DNA of 64,000 nucleotides. Source: Streptomyces sp. NBC_01264 (GTDB taxonomy: Bacteria; Actinomycetota; Actinomycetes; Streptomycetales; Streptomycetaceae). The stretch's first letter is position 1; each line of letters opens with the position of its first letter. This document shows positions 44,934 to 54,724 of this stretch, piece by piece. Location: positions 2,914,001 to 2,978,000 of the forward strand of contig NZ_JAPEOX010000001.1 of the NCBI RefSeq assembly GCF_026340675.1, written 5' to 3'. Both the position numbers and the translations under genes were made by a program. The notes under the pieces are model-generated. The model searched no databases, was not told where the DNA came from, and saw only the letters and a program-made list of their open reading frames with translations.

Positions 44934-45952
44934 CCACGCACAAGCCCACGCCCGCACCCGCCGACTGGAGCGGCCGTACGGTCCTGGTCACGGGCGCCGA
45001 GGGGTTCATCGGCTCCACGCTCGTCGACCTGCTGGTCGCGCGGGGCGCGAAGGTGCGCGCCTTCGTGCACTACAAACCGTACGCCGAGAAGGGCCACCTG
45101 GCCCGCTACCTGGCCGACCCGGGCGGCCCGGTGGAGATGTGGGCCGGCGACGTCCGCGACGCGGGCCGGGTCAGCGACGCGGTGGCCGGCTGCGACACGG
45201 TCTTCCACCTGGCGGCACTGATCGGGATCCCGTACAGCTACGCCTCGCCCGGCGCGTACGTCCAGACCAACGTCACCGGCACCGAGAACATGGCCGAGGC
45301 CTGCCGCCGCCACGGCGTGCGCCGCCTCGTCCACACCTCCACCAGCGAGGTCTACGGCACCGCCCTGACGGCCCCGATCTCCGAGAGCCACCCGCTCCAG
45401 CCGCAGTCCCCGTACTCCGCTTCGAAGATCGGCGCCGACATGATGGCGCTCTCCTTCCACCACGCGTTCGAACTGCCGGTGACGGTGGTCCGGCCGTTCA
45501 ACACCTACGGCCCCCGCCAGTCGGCCCGCGCGGTCATCCCCACCATCCTGGCCCAGCTCCACTCGGGTGCCCGCGAGATCCGCCTGGGCTCCCTGACGCC
45601 CACCCGGGACTTCACCTACGTGACCGACACCGCGGCCGGCTTCCTCGCCGTCGCCGCATGCGACCGGGCCCTGGGTGAGGTGGTGAACCTCGGCGCCGGA
45701 GAGGAGATCTCCATCGGCGACCTGGCCCGGGCCCTGATCACAGCGTCCGGCCGGGACGCGGAGGTGGTCGTCGACCCGGCCCGGCTGCGTCCCTCGGGGA
45801 GCGAGGTCCACCGCCTGCTCTCGGACAACACCCGGGCCCGCGACTGGGCCGGCTGGAAGCCTGAGGTCTCCCTCCAGGAGGGCCTGGCCCGCACCTCGGA
45901 CTGGATAGCCGCCCACCTCCACCTCTTCGCCCCGGACCGCTACCAGGTGTAG
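44930..45952 (+). CDS. LegB-like NAD-dependent sugar-nucleotide 4,6-dehydratase / epimerase
   Basis: 340-residue extended SDR. NAD site: RTVLVTGAEGFIGSTLVDLL. Further motifs: GCDTVFHLAALIGIPYSYAS; NVTGTENMAEACRRHGVRRL; and HTSTSEVYGTALTAPISESH. The catalytic Tyr-Lys is in QSPYSASKIGADMMALSFHH. PVTVVRPFNTYGPRQSARAV, TPTRDFTYVTDTAAGFL and LGAGEEISIGDLARALI match what I recall of LegB-type UDP-N-acetyl sugar 4,6-dehydratases. The ATG at 44930 has GGAG upstream and overlaps the MurG-like stop. Together they suggest synthesis and transfer of a modified amino or deoxy sugar. An ordinary UDP-glucose-type epimerase remains possible. Confidence 0.86.
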   Translation: MTTHKPTPAPADWSGRTVLVTGAEGFIGSTLVDLLVARGAKVRAFVHYKPYAEKGHLARYLADPGGPVEMWAGDVRDAGRVSDAVAGCDTVFHLAALIGIPYSYASPGAYVQTNVTGTENMAEACRRHGVRRLVHTSTSEVYGTALTAPISESHPLQPQSPYSASKIGADMMALSFHHAFELPVTVVRPFNTYGPRQSARAVIPTILAQLHSGAREIRLGSLTPTRDFTYVTDTAAGFLAVAACDRALGEVVNLGAGEEISIGDLARALITASGRDAEVVVDPARLRPSGSEVHRLLSDNTRARDWAGWKPEVSLQEGLARTSDWIAAHLHLFAPDRYQV

Positions 45953-45972
45953 CCCGCCGTCCTGCGGATCGA

Positions 45973-46012
45973 GCGCGGGGCCGGTCGCGGAACCGGACGA
46001 CCGGCCCCGCGC
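45973..46012. terminator. Bidirectional terminator hairpin
   Basis: Perfect 15-bp arms, GCGCGGGGCCGGTCG / CGACCGGCCCCGCGC, with a 10-base loop, between the convergent dehydratase and antiporter genes. Confidence 0.8.
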
Positions 46013-46035
46013 CCGGCCGGCCACGGCCGCCAGCT

Positions 46036-47628
46036 CTACGGATTGCGCAGGCTGCGGACGTCCAGATGCCGCAGCACCCGGTCGACGATCTCCGGATCGG
46101 CGCCCGGTTCGCTGCGCGCGGCCAGCACCTCGTGCCGGGCGGCGGACATCATCTCCCGCTGGATGCGCGCCACGTCGCGGATCCGCTCCACCCGCTTCGC
46201 GTACGCCTCGCGCCGCTCCTCGTCGACCATGTCCGGGCTGATCCTGGCGCCCACGTCGTACGCCCTGCGGTAGAGCACCTCCACCAGGTCCTCGGGCAGG
46301 TCCTCCACCTCCTCGATCTCCTTCAGCCGTCGCTTCGCGGCCTTGGCGGCGCGGATCGCGAGCGCGCGGGCGATCTCCGCCTCCGCGTCGGAGTCGGCCT
46401 CCACCCCGAGCCGGCGGACCAGCCACGGCAGGGTGAGCCCCTGAACCACCAGGGTGCTCATGATCACGGCGAAGGCGATGAAGACGATCTCCTTCCGGGC
46501 CGGGAAGGGATCACCCGCGTCCGTCTCGAAGGGAATGGCGAGCGCGAGCGCCACCGAGGCCACGCCCCGCATGCCCGCCCACCACATCACCACGGACTCC
46601 CGCCAGCTCAGCGGGATCTCCTCCTCGTAGTCGCGCCGCGAGTGGAGCCGTTTGGCGAGCCAGCCGGCCGGCAGCAGCCACGCCAGCCGTACGCCGACCA
46701 CCACCGCGACCACGGCCGCCGCCCACCCGGCCATCTCCCACGCCCGGCCGCCGGCGGTCCCGAACACGTGGTGCAGCTCCAGCCCGATCAGGCCGAAGGC
46801 CACACCGGTGACCAGCATGTCGACGACCTCCCAGAACGTGTGCCCGGCGAGCCTGCCCAGCACGTCGTCGGCGTCGGTGGCGTACTCGGCGAGGAACAGC
46901 GCCGTGGTCAGCACGGCCAGCACGCCGGACCCGAGGAACTCCTCCGCCACCACGTACGCCACGAACGGCACGAGCAGCGTCAGCCCGATCTGGAGCGTGG
47001 CATCGCCGAGCCGCCCCATGAGCCGGTTGGCGGCCCAGCCGAGCCCGAGCCCCACCACGACGGCCACGACGGCCGACAGCACGAACTCCCCGAGCGCCTC
47101 GGGCCACGAGAAGGTGCCGCTGACGGCGGCGGCGATGGCCACGTGGTAGAGCACGATGGCGGTGACGTCGTTGAAGAGCCCCTCGCCCTCCAGGATCGAC
47201 ACCATGCGCCGGGGCAGCCCGAGCGACCCGGCCACGGCGGTGGCGGCGACGGGGTCGGGCGGGGCGACGAGCGCGCCGAGCGCGACGGCCGCGGCGATCG
47301 AGAGCCCCGGTACGAGGGCGTGCGCGGTCCAGGCGACGGCCACGGTGGTCACGAAGACGAGGGCGACGGCCAGGAGCAGGATGGGCCGTAGGTTGGCGGC
47401 GAACTGCCGCCAGGAGGTCCGCTGCACGGAGGCGTACAGCAGCGGGGGCAGCACGAGCGGCAGGATGTACTCCGGCGGGATGTCGACATTGGGCACGGCG
47501 GGCACCAGGGCGAGCACCACCCCGCCGAGCGTCATCAGCACCGGCGAGGGAAGCCCCAACCGGTCCCCGAGCGGCACCGTCACCACGGCCCCGAGCAACA
47601 GCACGAACAACAGCAGGAGCTGATCCAC
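46036..47628 (-). CDS. Na+/H+ antiporter, CPA1/NhaP type
   Basis: 530 residues. About 12 helices occupy residues 1-410. Transport-site motifs: ALGALVAPPDPVAATAVAGS; EGEGLFNDVTAIVLYHVAIA; and WAGMRGVASVALALAIPFET. The cytoplasmic C-terminus (about 120 residues) is charged and helical (AKAAKRRLKEIEEVEDLPED). Two GTG starts are in frame, 47634 and 47628; I use 47628 (VDQLLLLFVLLLGAVV). It exchanges Na+ or K+ for protons across the membrane. Confidence 0.9.
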   Translation of the reverse strand: MDQLLLLFVLLLGAVVTVPLGDRLGLPSPVLMTLGGVVLALVPAVPNVDIPPEYILPLVLPPLLYASVQRTSWRQFAANLRPILLLAVALVFVTTVAVAWTAHALVPGLSIAAAVALGALVAPPDPVAATAVAGSLGLPRRMVSILEGEGLFNDVTAIVLYHVAIAAAVSGTFSWPEALGEFVLSAVVAVVVGLGLGWAANRLMGRLGDATLQIGLTLLVPFVAYVVAEEFLGSGVLAVLTTALFLAEYATDADDVLGRLAGHTFWEVVDMLVTGVAFGLIGLELHHVFGTAGGRAWEMAGWAAAVVAVVVGVRLAWLLPAGWLAKRLHSRRDYEEEIPLSWRESVVMWWAGMRGVASVALALAIPFETDAGDPFPARKEIVFIAFAVIMSTLVVQGLTLPWLVRRLGVEADSDAEAEIARALAIRAAKAAKRRLKEIEEVEDLPEDLVEVLYRRAYDVGARISPDMVDEERREAYAKRVERIRDVARIQREMMSAARHEVLAARSEPGADPEIVDRVLRHLDVRSLRNP

Positions 47629-47696
47629 TCCCACACACTGCCAGCCCGCCGCACCGAGCGACGCGGACCGCGGCGCGTGTCGGGCTCCGCCCGGGG

Positions 47697-48170
47697 CTAC
47701 GGCAGCGCGCGCCGCATCGACCGGTGCGGGATCCCCGCGTCCAGGAACTCCGGCCCGTAGGCCGCGTACCCCAGCCGCTCGTAGAACCCCATCGCCTGGG
47801 TCTGCGCCCCGAGATCCACGGCCGCGAGGCCGAGCCGGCCCGCCTCCGCCTCGATCGCCCGCACCAGCGCGACGCCCACCCCGAGCCCGCGCGCGGCCTT
47901 GGTGACGGCGAGCCGTCCCAGCGAGCCGACCTCCGGGGAGCCCGTCTTGCCGAGGGCCTCCGGCCCGTACAGCAGCCGGCCGGTGCCCAGCGGCACCCCG
48001 TCCGGCCCCTCGGCCAGCACGTGCACCGCGATCTCGTCGTACGCGTCGTACTCGAGCGACTCCGGCACCGACTGCTCGACCACGAAGACCTCGGTGCGCA
48101 CGCCGAAGCAGGCCTTCAGATCCTCATCCGTGACGACGACCCGTACGACGCCGCCGCCGCCCGCGGTCAC
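47697..48170 (-). CDS. GNAT family N-acetyltransferase (ElaA-like)
   Basis: 157 residues. The N-terminus [20 protein letters not shown] and [20 protein letters not shown] resemble ElaA-type GNATs. Acetyl-CoA binding motif [32 protein letters not shown]-terminal: [23 protein letters not shown]. The GTG at 48170 overlaps the rluD stop by four bases. Substrate unknown. Confidence 0.9.
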   Translation of the reverse strand: MTAGGGGVVRVVVTDEDLKACFGVRTEVFVVEQSVPESLEYDAYDEIAVHVLAEGPDGVPLGTGRLLYGPEALGKTGSPEVGSLGRLAVTKAARGLGVGVALVRAIEAEAGRLGLAAVDLGAQTQAMGFYERLGYAAYGPEFLDAGIPHRSMRRALP

Positions 48171-49108
48171 TCGCTCTCCTTGCGGATCACGTCCAGCGCG
48201 TTCTGCAGGTCCGCCGGGTAGGTGCTCGCGAACTCCACCCACTGCCCGTCCGAGGGGTGCTCGAACCCGAGCCGCACCGCGTGCAGCCACTGCCGGGTGA
48301 GCCCGAGGCGCTTCGCGACGGTCGGGTCGGCGCCGTAGGTCAGGTCGCCGACGCAGGGGTGTTTGTGCGCGGCCATGTGCACGCGGATCTGGTGCGTGCG
48401 GCCGGTCTCCAGCTTGATGTCCAGCAGCGAGGCGGCGCGGAAGGCCTCGATCAGGTCGTAGTGGGTGACGGAGGGCTTGCCCTCCTGGGTCACGGCCCAC
48501 TTGTAGTCGGCGCTGGGGTGGCGCCCGATCGGCGCGTCGATCGTGCCGCTCATCGGGTCCGGGTGGCCCTGCACCAGCGCGTGGTAGCGCTTGTCGACGA
48601 TCCGCTCGCGGAACTGGTTCTTCAGCGAGGTGTACGCGCGCTCCGACTTCGCGACGGCCATCAGGCCGGAGGTGCCGACGTCGAGCCGGTGCACGATGCC
48701 CTGGCGCTCGGAGGCGCCGGAGGTGGAGATGCGGTAGCCGGCGGCGGCCAGGCCGCCGATGACGGTGGTTCCGGTCCAGCCGGGGCTGGGGTGGGCGGCG
48801 ACGCCGACCGGCTTCATGATGACGACGATGTCGTCGTCGTCATGGACGATCTCCATGCCGGGGACGGGCTCGGCGACGAGCTCGACCTTGCGCGGCGGTT
48901 CGGGCATCTCGACCTCGAGCCAGGCGCCACCGTGCACACGCTCGGACTTCCCGACGACACTGCCGTCGACCAGCACCTTTCCCGCGGCCGCGAGTTCGGC
49001 CGCCTTCGTCCGGGAAAATCCGAACATACGGGCGATAGCGGCGTCGACGCGCTCGCCCTCGAGGCCATCGGGAACGGGCAGGGTGCGGATCTCGGGAATC
49101 GTACTCAC
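48167..49108 (-). CDS. rluD: Ribosomal large-subunit pseudouridine synthase, RluA/RluD family
   Basis: 313 residues. The S4 RNA-binding domain comes first ([35 protein letters not shown]). The catalytic domain has the nucleophilic Asp in [20 protein letters not shown]; further motifs are [43 protein letters not shown] and [17 protein letters not shown] start at 49108. It lies 41 bases after lspA, the common bacterial pairing. It converts specific uridines in 23S rRNA to pseudouridine. Confidence 0.94.
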   Translation of the reverse strand: MSTIPEIRTLPVPDGLEGERVDAAIARMFGFSRTKAAELAAAGKVLVDGSVVGKSERVHGGAWLEVEMPEPPRKVELVAEPVPGMEIVHDDDDIVVIMKPVGVAAHPSPGWTGTTVIGGLAAAGYRISTSGASERQGIVHRLDVGTSGLMAVAKSERAYTSLKNQFRERIVDKRYHALVQGHPDPMSGTIDAPIGRHPSADYKWAVTQEGKPSVTHYDLIEAFRAASLLDIKLETGRTHQIRVHMAAHKHPCVGDLTYGADPTVAKRLGLTRQWLHAVRLGFEHPSDGQWVEFASTYPADLQNALDVIRKESE

Positions 49109-49149
49109 CTGTCGAGTATGCAGGACTCGACAGAAGACCATTCCCGCGA

Positions 49150-49713
49150 TCAGTCCTTGTGGACGGTGCCGTCCGGGTCCAGCCCCTTGAACGAGAGCAG
49201 GACGATCAGGATCCCGCCGCACACGATCGCCGAGTCCGCGAGGTTGAAGACGGCGAAGTGCGCGGGCGCGATGAAGTCGACGACCGCTCCGCGGAAGACG
49301 CCCGGCGAGCGGAAGATCCGGTCGGTCAGGTTGCCCAGCGCCCCGCCCAGCAGCAGGCCCAGCGCGATCGCCCAGGGCAGGCTGTACAGCTTCCGCGCGA
49401 GCCGCACGATCACCACGATGACGGTGGCGGCGATGCAGGTGAAGATGATCGTGAAGGCCTCGCCGAAGCCGAAGGCGGCTCCGGGGTTCCGGATCGCGTC
49501 GAACTTCAGCAGATCTCCGATGACCTGGATCGACGGCTGGTGCTCCAGCTTCGCGACGACCAGCATCTTGCTGCCCAGGTCGACCAGGTAGGCGAGAAGC
49601 GCCACGACGAGCAGCGCGACGATCCGCCGCCGCCCCTTGGGCGCGGCGGATTCGGGCTGGGCGCCGTCTTCCCCGACCTCCGGCGTACCGATGATGCGCT
49701 CCGCCTCTGCCAC
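49150..49713 (-). CDS. lspA: Lipoprotein signal peptidase (signal peptidase II)
   Basis: 187 residues with a roughly 30-residue charged N-terminal extension and four helices. Catalytic motifs: [33 protein letters not shown], with the first Asp; and [19 protein letters not shown], with the second Asp. The GTG at 49713 has GAGGGA upstream. It removes signal peptides from lipoproteins after Lgt (encoded at 4.7 kb) has acted. The leader contains a direct repeat, CTCGAAC-TAG-CTCGAAC, close to the ribosome binding site. Confidence 0.95.
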   Translation of the reverse strand: MAEAERIIGTPEVGEDGAQPESAAPKGRRRIVALLVVALLAYLVDLGSKMLVVAKLEHQPSIQVIGDLLKFDAIRNPGAAFGFGEAFTIIFTCIAATVIVVIVRLARKLYSLPWAIALGLLLGGALGNLTDRIFRSPGVFRGAVVDFIAPAHFAVFNLADSAIVCGGILIVLLSFKGLDPDGTVHKD

Positions 49714-49954
49714 GTGAGTCCCTCGAACTAGCTCGAACCAGGTTGTAGGACGGCACGGCGCCGACCGACCCGCCAGGCTCCTGGACCCTGACGAGAAACG
49801 AGAGTACGTCAGGGCACCCTTCGGCCGCCGCCTCGGCCGCCGACCCGACCGGACCCGGGCCGGTCCCGCCGGCGCGGGGCCGGGCCCCCGCGGTGCCCGC
49901 TCAGGGCCGTCAGACGCCCGCCGGGCGCCCGTCCGTCCCGCTCGCGGCCCCCGC

Positions 49955-50836
49955 TCAGTGCCGCCGCTCCTGCTTCTGCTTGCAGTCCACGCACAGCGTG
50001 GCCCGCGGGAAGGCCTGCATCCGCGCCTTGCCGATGGGCTGCCCGCAGTTCTCGCAGAGGCCGTACGTGCCCGACTCCAGCCGTTCCAGCGCGCGCTCGG
50101 TCTGCTCCAGCATCGAGTTCGCGTTCGCGGCGAGGGCGAGCTCGGACTCCCGGGTGATGTTCTTGGTCCCCGTATCGGCCTGGTCGTCTCCGGCGCCGTC
50201 GCCGGAGTCCCTCATCAGCCCCGAGATGGCCGCGTCGGAGGCCTGGAGCTCGGCGCGCAGCCGCAGCACCTCGCTCTCCAGCTCGGCCCGCGCGTCGGCG
50301 ACCTCGTCCGGGGTCCAGGGGTCCTCGCCGGGCCGTACGGCGAGCTCGCCGGGGGCCAGGCCCGCGGTGCCCCGCGTCTTCGGCAGCCCGCTGGTCGCGG
50401 CCGTGGCCGTCTTCCTGGCCGTGCCGGTGCTCTTCTTGGCAACCACTTTCCGGGCTCCCGTCTCGTGCGCGGCCTCGGCCGCCCCCTCGGCCGCGACCGT
50501 CTTGGCCGTGGCCTTCTTCGCGGCCGTCTTCTTCACGGCGGCCGCCTTCCCGGCAGGCGCCTTCCCGGCGGCCACTTCCTCCGCGCCGGTGGCCTTCGAC
50601 CCGGCCGCCACCTTCTTCGTGGCCGCCTTGGTCCCGGCGGCCGCCTTCGTTCCAGCCGCCGTCTTCGCGGTCGCCTTCTTCACGGCCGCCGCCTTCTTCC
50701 CGGCGGCGGCCCCTTCCACCGGTCCGGCCTCCGGATCGGGGGCCGCCACCTCCGTCACCGGCTCCTTCGCCGGCTTCTCCGCAGCCTTCCCGACAGCCTT
50801 CTTGGCAGTACTCCCGGCGGTCTTCTTCGCCACCAT
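49955..50836 (-). CDS. TraR/DksA-type zinc-finger protein with histone-like Lys/Ala N-terminus
   Basis: 293 residues. The first 165 are low-complexity Lys/Ala/Thr repeats ([35 protein letters not shown]) like histone H1 tails and likely to bind nucleic acid. The C-terminal part has a coiled segment ([20 protein letters not shown]) and the four-Cys zinc finger [30 protein letters not shown]. The acidic coiled-coil tip of classical DksA is not obvious, so direct ppGpp-DksA function is uncertain. The ATG at 50836 (MVAKKTAGS) has GAAGGGG upstream; it is preferred over starts further upstream. Confidence 0.85.
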   Translation of the reverse strand: MVAKKTAGSTAKKAVGKAAEKPAKEPVTEVAAPDPEAGPVEGAAAGKKAAAVKKATAKTAAGTKAAAGTKAATKKVAAGSKATGAEEVAAGKAPAGKAAAVKKTAAKKATAKTVAAEGAAEAAHETGARKVVAKKSTGTARKTATAATSGLPKTRGTAGLAPGELAVRPGEDPWTPDEVADARAELESEVLRLRAELQASDAAISGLMRDSGDGAGDDQADTGTKNITRESELALAANANSMLEQTERALERLESGTYGLCENCGQPIGKARMQAFPRATLCVDCKQKQERRH

Positions 50837-51157
50837 GGCCGCGGCCCCTTCACATACTGTGATCATTGCTCGCGAATCGTGCCGGAACGATAAATCGACT
50901 CCGGCCCCGCGGCAACGGGGCACGCGTCCATCGAGGTCAACCTGCATCCGTTGTGCCCAGCGGGGAGCCCGATAATCCGCCCCACCGGCCCCCTCCGCAC
51001 CCCGGAGCGGCCCGTCGGCCCATTCGGGTCATCCCGGCCCCCCTCCCGGCCCCCCTCCCGGCCCCCGCCCGCGCCCCGCCGCGGGCCCCGCGCCACGCCC
51101 CGTAAACCGGTCTGCCGACGGGCGCCCCGGCCCGTACACTGGGCCCAGCGAGAGGCA
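50837..51157. other. Divergent intergenic region between the DksA-like gene and the ileS leader
   Basis: About 320 bases without a gene. It should hold the promoters of the DksA-like gene (minus) and ileS (plus). On the plus strand TACACT at 51135-51140 is a fair -10 box just before the riboswitch; I see no good -35. The stretch 51033-51067 is a short tandem repeat. Confidence 0.5.
51033..51067. repeat. 12-bp C-rich tandem repeat
   Basis: CCCGGCCCCCCT starts at 51033 and 51045, with a third partial unit at 51057, in the DksA-ileS intergenic region. Confidence 0.75.
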
Positions 51158-51445
51158 TGGATGGGGACGAGTAGCGTCGGACGCAGCCAGGAGCGACCCG
51201 GGGACGGTGAGAGCCCGGGGGCGAGCGCGATGCGAAGGATCACCCCGGAGCCGCCGGAAGAAAGCCCGCCGGGATTCCCGTAGGGCGAGTAGAACCGGCT
51301 TCGCACCCCAATGAGGGGGCCGACGGACCACGGGTCCGCAGGCCAAGGAGGGTGGTACCGCGGGAGCAGCAGGTCCTTGGGAACGAGGGCGGCTCTCGTC
51401 CCTCCGGACGGAAGTGACACCCCGCCGGAGGAAGAGTTCAGCCTC
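51158..51445 (+). promoter_or_regulatory. T-box riboswitch of ileS, translational type
   Basis: The T-box core GGGTGGTACCGCGGG is at 51350-51364, preceded by AAGGA. The leader begins near ATGGGGACGAGTAG (51161). A likely isoleucine specifier, ATC followed by A, is at 51239-51241 (GGATCACC). Near the gene, CCTCCGG (51401-51407) can pair with CCGGAGG (51425-51431), which contains the ileS Shine-Dalgarno sequence. There is no terminator-like U-run. This fits control of translation by uncharged tRNA-Ile, as known for actinobacterial ileS T-boxes. Confidence 0.92.
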
Positions 51446-54400
51446 ATGACCACACCGCCGCAGTACCGCCCGGTACCCGCCCAGGTCGACCTGCCTGCCC
51501 TCGAGCACGCGGTCCTCGACTTCTGGCGCGAGAGCAAGACCTTCGCCAAGACCCTGGAGCAGTCCGAGGGCCGCCCCGAATGGGTCTTCTACGAGGGCCC
51601 GCCCACCGCGAACGGCATGCCCGGCGCGCACCACATCGAGGCCCGCGTCTTCAAGGACGTCTTCCCCCGGTTCCGCACCATGCGCGGCTACCACGTGGCC
51701 CGCAAGGCCGGCTGGGACTGCCACGGCCTGCCCGTCGAGCTCGCCGTCGAGAAGGAACTGGGCTTCAACGGCAAGAAGGACATCGAGGCCTACGGCATCG
51801 CCGAGTTCAACGCCAAGTGCCGCGAGTCGGTGACCCGGCACACCGACGCCTTCACCGAGCTCACGAACCGGATGGGCTACTGGGTCGACCTCGACGACGC
51901 CTACCGCACCATGGACCCCGAGTACGTCGAGTCCGTGTGGTGGTCGCTGAAGGAGATCTTCAACAAGGGCCTGCTCACCCAGGACCACCGCGTCGCCCCC
52001 TGGTGCCCCCGCTGCGGCACCGGCCTCTCCGACCACGAGCTGGCCCAGGGCTACGAGACGGTCATCGACCCCTCGGTCTACGTCCGCTTCCCGCTGACCT
52101 CCGGCCCCCTCGCGGGCGAGGCGGCGCTCCTGGTCTGGACGACCACGCCCTGGACCCTGGTGTCCAACACCGCGGTGGCCGCGCACCCCGACGTCACGTA
52201 CGTCGTCGCGACCAATGGTGACGAGAAGGTCGTCGTCGCCCAGCCCCTCCTCGAGAAGTCCCTCGGCGAGGGCTGGGAGGCCACCGGCGAGTCCTTCACG
52301 GGCAAGGAGATGGAGCGCTGGACGTACCAGCGCCCCTTCGACCTGGTCGCGTTCCCGGAGCCCGCCCACTACGTCGTGAACGCCGAGTACGTCACGACCG
52401 AGGACGGCACCGGTCTGGTCCACCAGTCCCCCGCCTTCGGCGCCGACGACCTCGCGGTCTGCCGCGCGTACGGCCTGCCGGTCGTGAACCCGGTCCGCCC
52501 CGACGGCACCTTCGAGGAGGAGGTCCCGCTCGTCGGCGGCGTCTTCTTCAAGAAGGCCGACGAGAAGCTGACCGCCGACCTGGACGCGCGCGGCCTGCTC
52601 TTCAAGCACATCGCCTACGAGCACAGCTACCCGCACTGCTGGCGCTGCCACACCGCCCTGCTCTACTACGCGCAGCCGTCCTGGTACGTCCGCACCACCG
52701 CCGTCAAGGACGCGATGCTGCGGGAGAACGAGAAGACCAACTGGTTCCCGGACTCCGTCAAGCAGGGCCGCTTCGGCGACTGGCTGAACAACAACATCGA
52801 CTGGGCGCTGTCCCGCAACCGCTACTGGGGCACCCCGCTGCCCATCTGGCGCTGCGAGGAGAACCACCTCACCTGCGTCGGCTCGCTCTCCGAGCTGAGC
52901 GACCTGACGGGCACGGACCAGTCGAACCTGGACCCGCACCGCCCCTACATCGACGAGGTCACCTTCCCCTGCACGGCGGAGGGCTGCGCGCTCACCTCGG
53001 TCCGCGTGCCGGAGGTCATCGACGCCTGGTACGACTCGGGTTCGATGCCGTTCGCGCAGTGGGGCTACCCGCACAAGAACAAGGAGATCTTCGAGAAGCG
53101 CTACCCGGCGCAGTTCATCTCGGAGGCCATCGACCAGACGCGCGGGTGGTTCTACACGCTGATGGCGGTCGGCACCCTCGTCTTCGACAAGTCCTCCTAC
53201 GAGAACGTGGTCTGCCTGGGCCACATCCTCGCCGAGGACGGCCGCAAGATGTCCAAGCACCTGGGCAACACCCTCGAACCGATCCAGCTGATGGACACGC
53301 ACGGCGCCGACGCCGTCCGCTGGTTCATGGCGGCCGGCGGCTCCCCGTGGGCGGCGCGCCGCGTCGGCCACGGCACCATCCAGGAGGTCGTCCGCAAGAC
53401 GCTCCTCACGTACTGGAACACGGTCGCCTTCCAGGCCCTGTACGCCCGCACGTCGAACTGGGCCCCCTCGGCCTCCGACCCGGCGCCCGCGGACCGCACG
53501 GTCCTGGACCGCTGGCTGCTCTCGGAACTCCACACCCTGACGACCGAGGTCACGGAGGCGATGGAGTCCTACGACACCCAGCGCGCCGGCAAGCTCCTCT
53601 CGTCCTTCGTGGACGACCTCTCCAACTGGTACGTCCGCCGCTCTCGGCGCCGCTTCTGGCAGGGCGACGCGGCCGCGCTGCGCACCCTGCACGAGGTGGT
53701 GGAGACGGTCACCCTCCTCCTGGCCCCCCTCACCCCCTTCATCACGGAGCGGGTCTGGCAGGACATGGTCGTCCCGGTCACCCCGGACGCCCCGGAGTCG
53801 GTGCACCTGACCACCTGGCCGGTCCCGGACGCCTCGGCGATCGACCCGGAGCTGTCCCGGCAGATGCTGCTGGTACGCCGCCTCGTGGAGCTGGGCCGCG
53901 CCACGCGGGCCGAGTCGGGCGTGAAGACCCGCCAGCCGCTGTCCCGCGCGCTGGTCGCCGTATCGGGCTTCGAGACGCTCTCCCCCGAGCTGCACTCCCA
54001 GATCACGGAGGAGCTGAACGTCTCCTCCCTGGCCTCGCTCTCGGAGGTGGGCGGCTCCCTGGTCGACACCACGGCCAAGGCGAACTTCAGGGCGCTGGGC
54101 AAGCGCTTCGGCAAGGGCGTGCAGGACGTGGCGAAGGCGGTGGCCGCGGCCGACGCGGCGGCGCTGTCGCTGGCCCTGCGCTCCGGTGAGGCCTCGGTCG
54201 AGGTGAACGGTGAGCCGGTCGCCCTCACCCCGGAGGAGGTCATCATCACGGAGACCCCGCGCGAGGGCTGGTCGGTGGCGTCCGACTCCGGCGCGACGGT
54301 CGCCCTGGACCTGGAGATCACCCCGGAGCTGCGGCTCGCGGGCCTGGCCCGTGACGCGATCCGCCTGATCCAGGAGGCCCGGAAGAACTCCGGCCTCGAC

Positions 54401-54592
54401 GTGGCGGACCGCATCGCCCTGCGCTGGTCCACCTCGGACCCTGAGCTGGTGACGGCCCTGACGGACCACGCGACGCTGATCGCGGACGAGGTCCTGGCCA
54501 CGGACTACGCCTCCGGCGAGGCGGACGTGTCGTACGGCGATCCCTTCACGGACGAGCCCCTCGGCCTGACCTTCCGCCTCCGCAAGGCGTAG
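51446..54592 (+). CDS. ileS: Isoleucyl-tRNA synthetase
   Basis: 1048 residues, long enough for the eukaryote-like IleRS class. The HIGH-type motif is in YEGPPTANGMPGAHHIEARV; the KMSKS motif is in AEDGRKMSKHLGNTLEP. Editing domain residues include WTTTPWTLVSNTAVAAHPDV and DGTGLVHQSPAFGADD. Cys pairs WCPRCGTGL and HCWRCHTALL mark a possible zinc site. The anticodon-binding domain is around LSNWYVRRSRRRFW. The ATG at 51446 lies downstream of a sequestered GGAGGAAG. It is controlled by the T-box. A composite repeat follows the gene. Confidence 0.96.
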   Translation: MTTPPQYRPVPAQVDLPALEHAVLDFWRESKTFAKTLEQSEGRPEWVFYEGPPTANGMPGAHHIEARVFKDVFPRFRTMRGYHVARKAGWDCHGLPVELAVEKELGFNGKKDIEAYGIAEFNAKCRESVTRHTDAFTELTNRMGYWVDLDDAYRTMDPEYVESVWWSLKEIFNKGLLTQDHRVAPWCPRCGTGLSDHELAQGYETVIDPSVYVRFPLTSGPLAGEAALLVWTTTPWTLVSNTAVAAHPDVTYVVATNGDEKVVVAQPLLEKSLGEGWEATGESFTGKEMERWTYQRPFDLVAFPEPAHYVVNAEYVTTEDGTGLVHQSPAFGADDLAVCRAYGLPVVNPVRPDGTFEEEVPLVGGVFFKKADEKLTADLDARGLLFKHIAYEHSYPHCWRCHTALLYYAQPSWYVRTTAVKDAMLRENEKTNWFPDSVKQGRFGDWLNNNIDWALSRNRYWGTPLPIWRCEENHLTCVGSLSELSDLTGTDQSNLDPHRPYIDEVTFPCTAEGCALTSVRVPEVIDAWYDSGSMPFAQWGYPHKNKEIFEKRYPAQFISEAIDQTRGWFYTLMAVGTLVFDKSSYENVVCLGHILAEDGRKMSKHLGNTLEPIQLMDTHGADAVRWFMAAGGSPWAARRVGHGTIQEVVRKTLLTYWNTVAFQALYARTSNWAPSASDPAPADRTVLDRWLLSELHTLTTEVTEAMESYDTQRAGKLLSSFVDDLSNWYVRRSRRRFWQGDAAALRTLHEVVETVTLLLAPLTPFITERVWQDMVVPVTPDAPESVHLTTWPVPDASAIDPELSRQMLLVRRLVELGRATRAESGVKTRQPLSRALVAVSGFETLSPELHSQITEELNVSSLASLSEVGGSLVDTTAKANFRALGKRFGKGVQDVAKAVAAADAAALSLALRSGEASVEVNGEPVALTPEEVIITETPREGWSVASDSGATVALDLEITPELRLAGLARDAIRLIQEARKNSGLDVADRIALRWSTSDPELVTALTDHATLIADEVLATDYASGEADVSYGDPFTDEPLGLTFRLRKA

Positions 54593-54724
54593 CCCTCCGG
54601 CCCTGTGGCCCGGCGTCCCCTCCTGGGGGGGGGTGCCGGGCCACAGCTGTTTCTTCTCCCCGCCCCGCCCTTTCTCCGTTTCCCGGGCTCCGCCCGGACC
54701 CCGTACGTGCGCTGCGCGCCCGTG

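Noticed and set aside
51029..54469. Antisense open frame of 1146 codons opposite ileS
   Set aside because: High-GC genes regularly leave long open frames on the other strand. The translation shows no domain and mirrors ileS codon structure.
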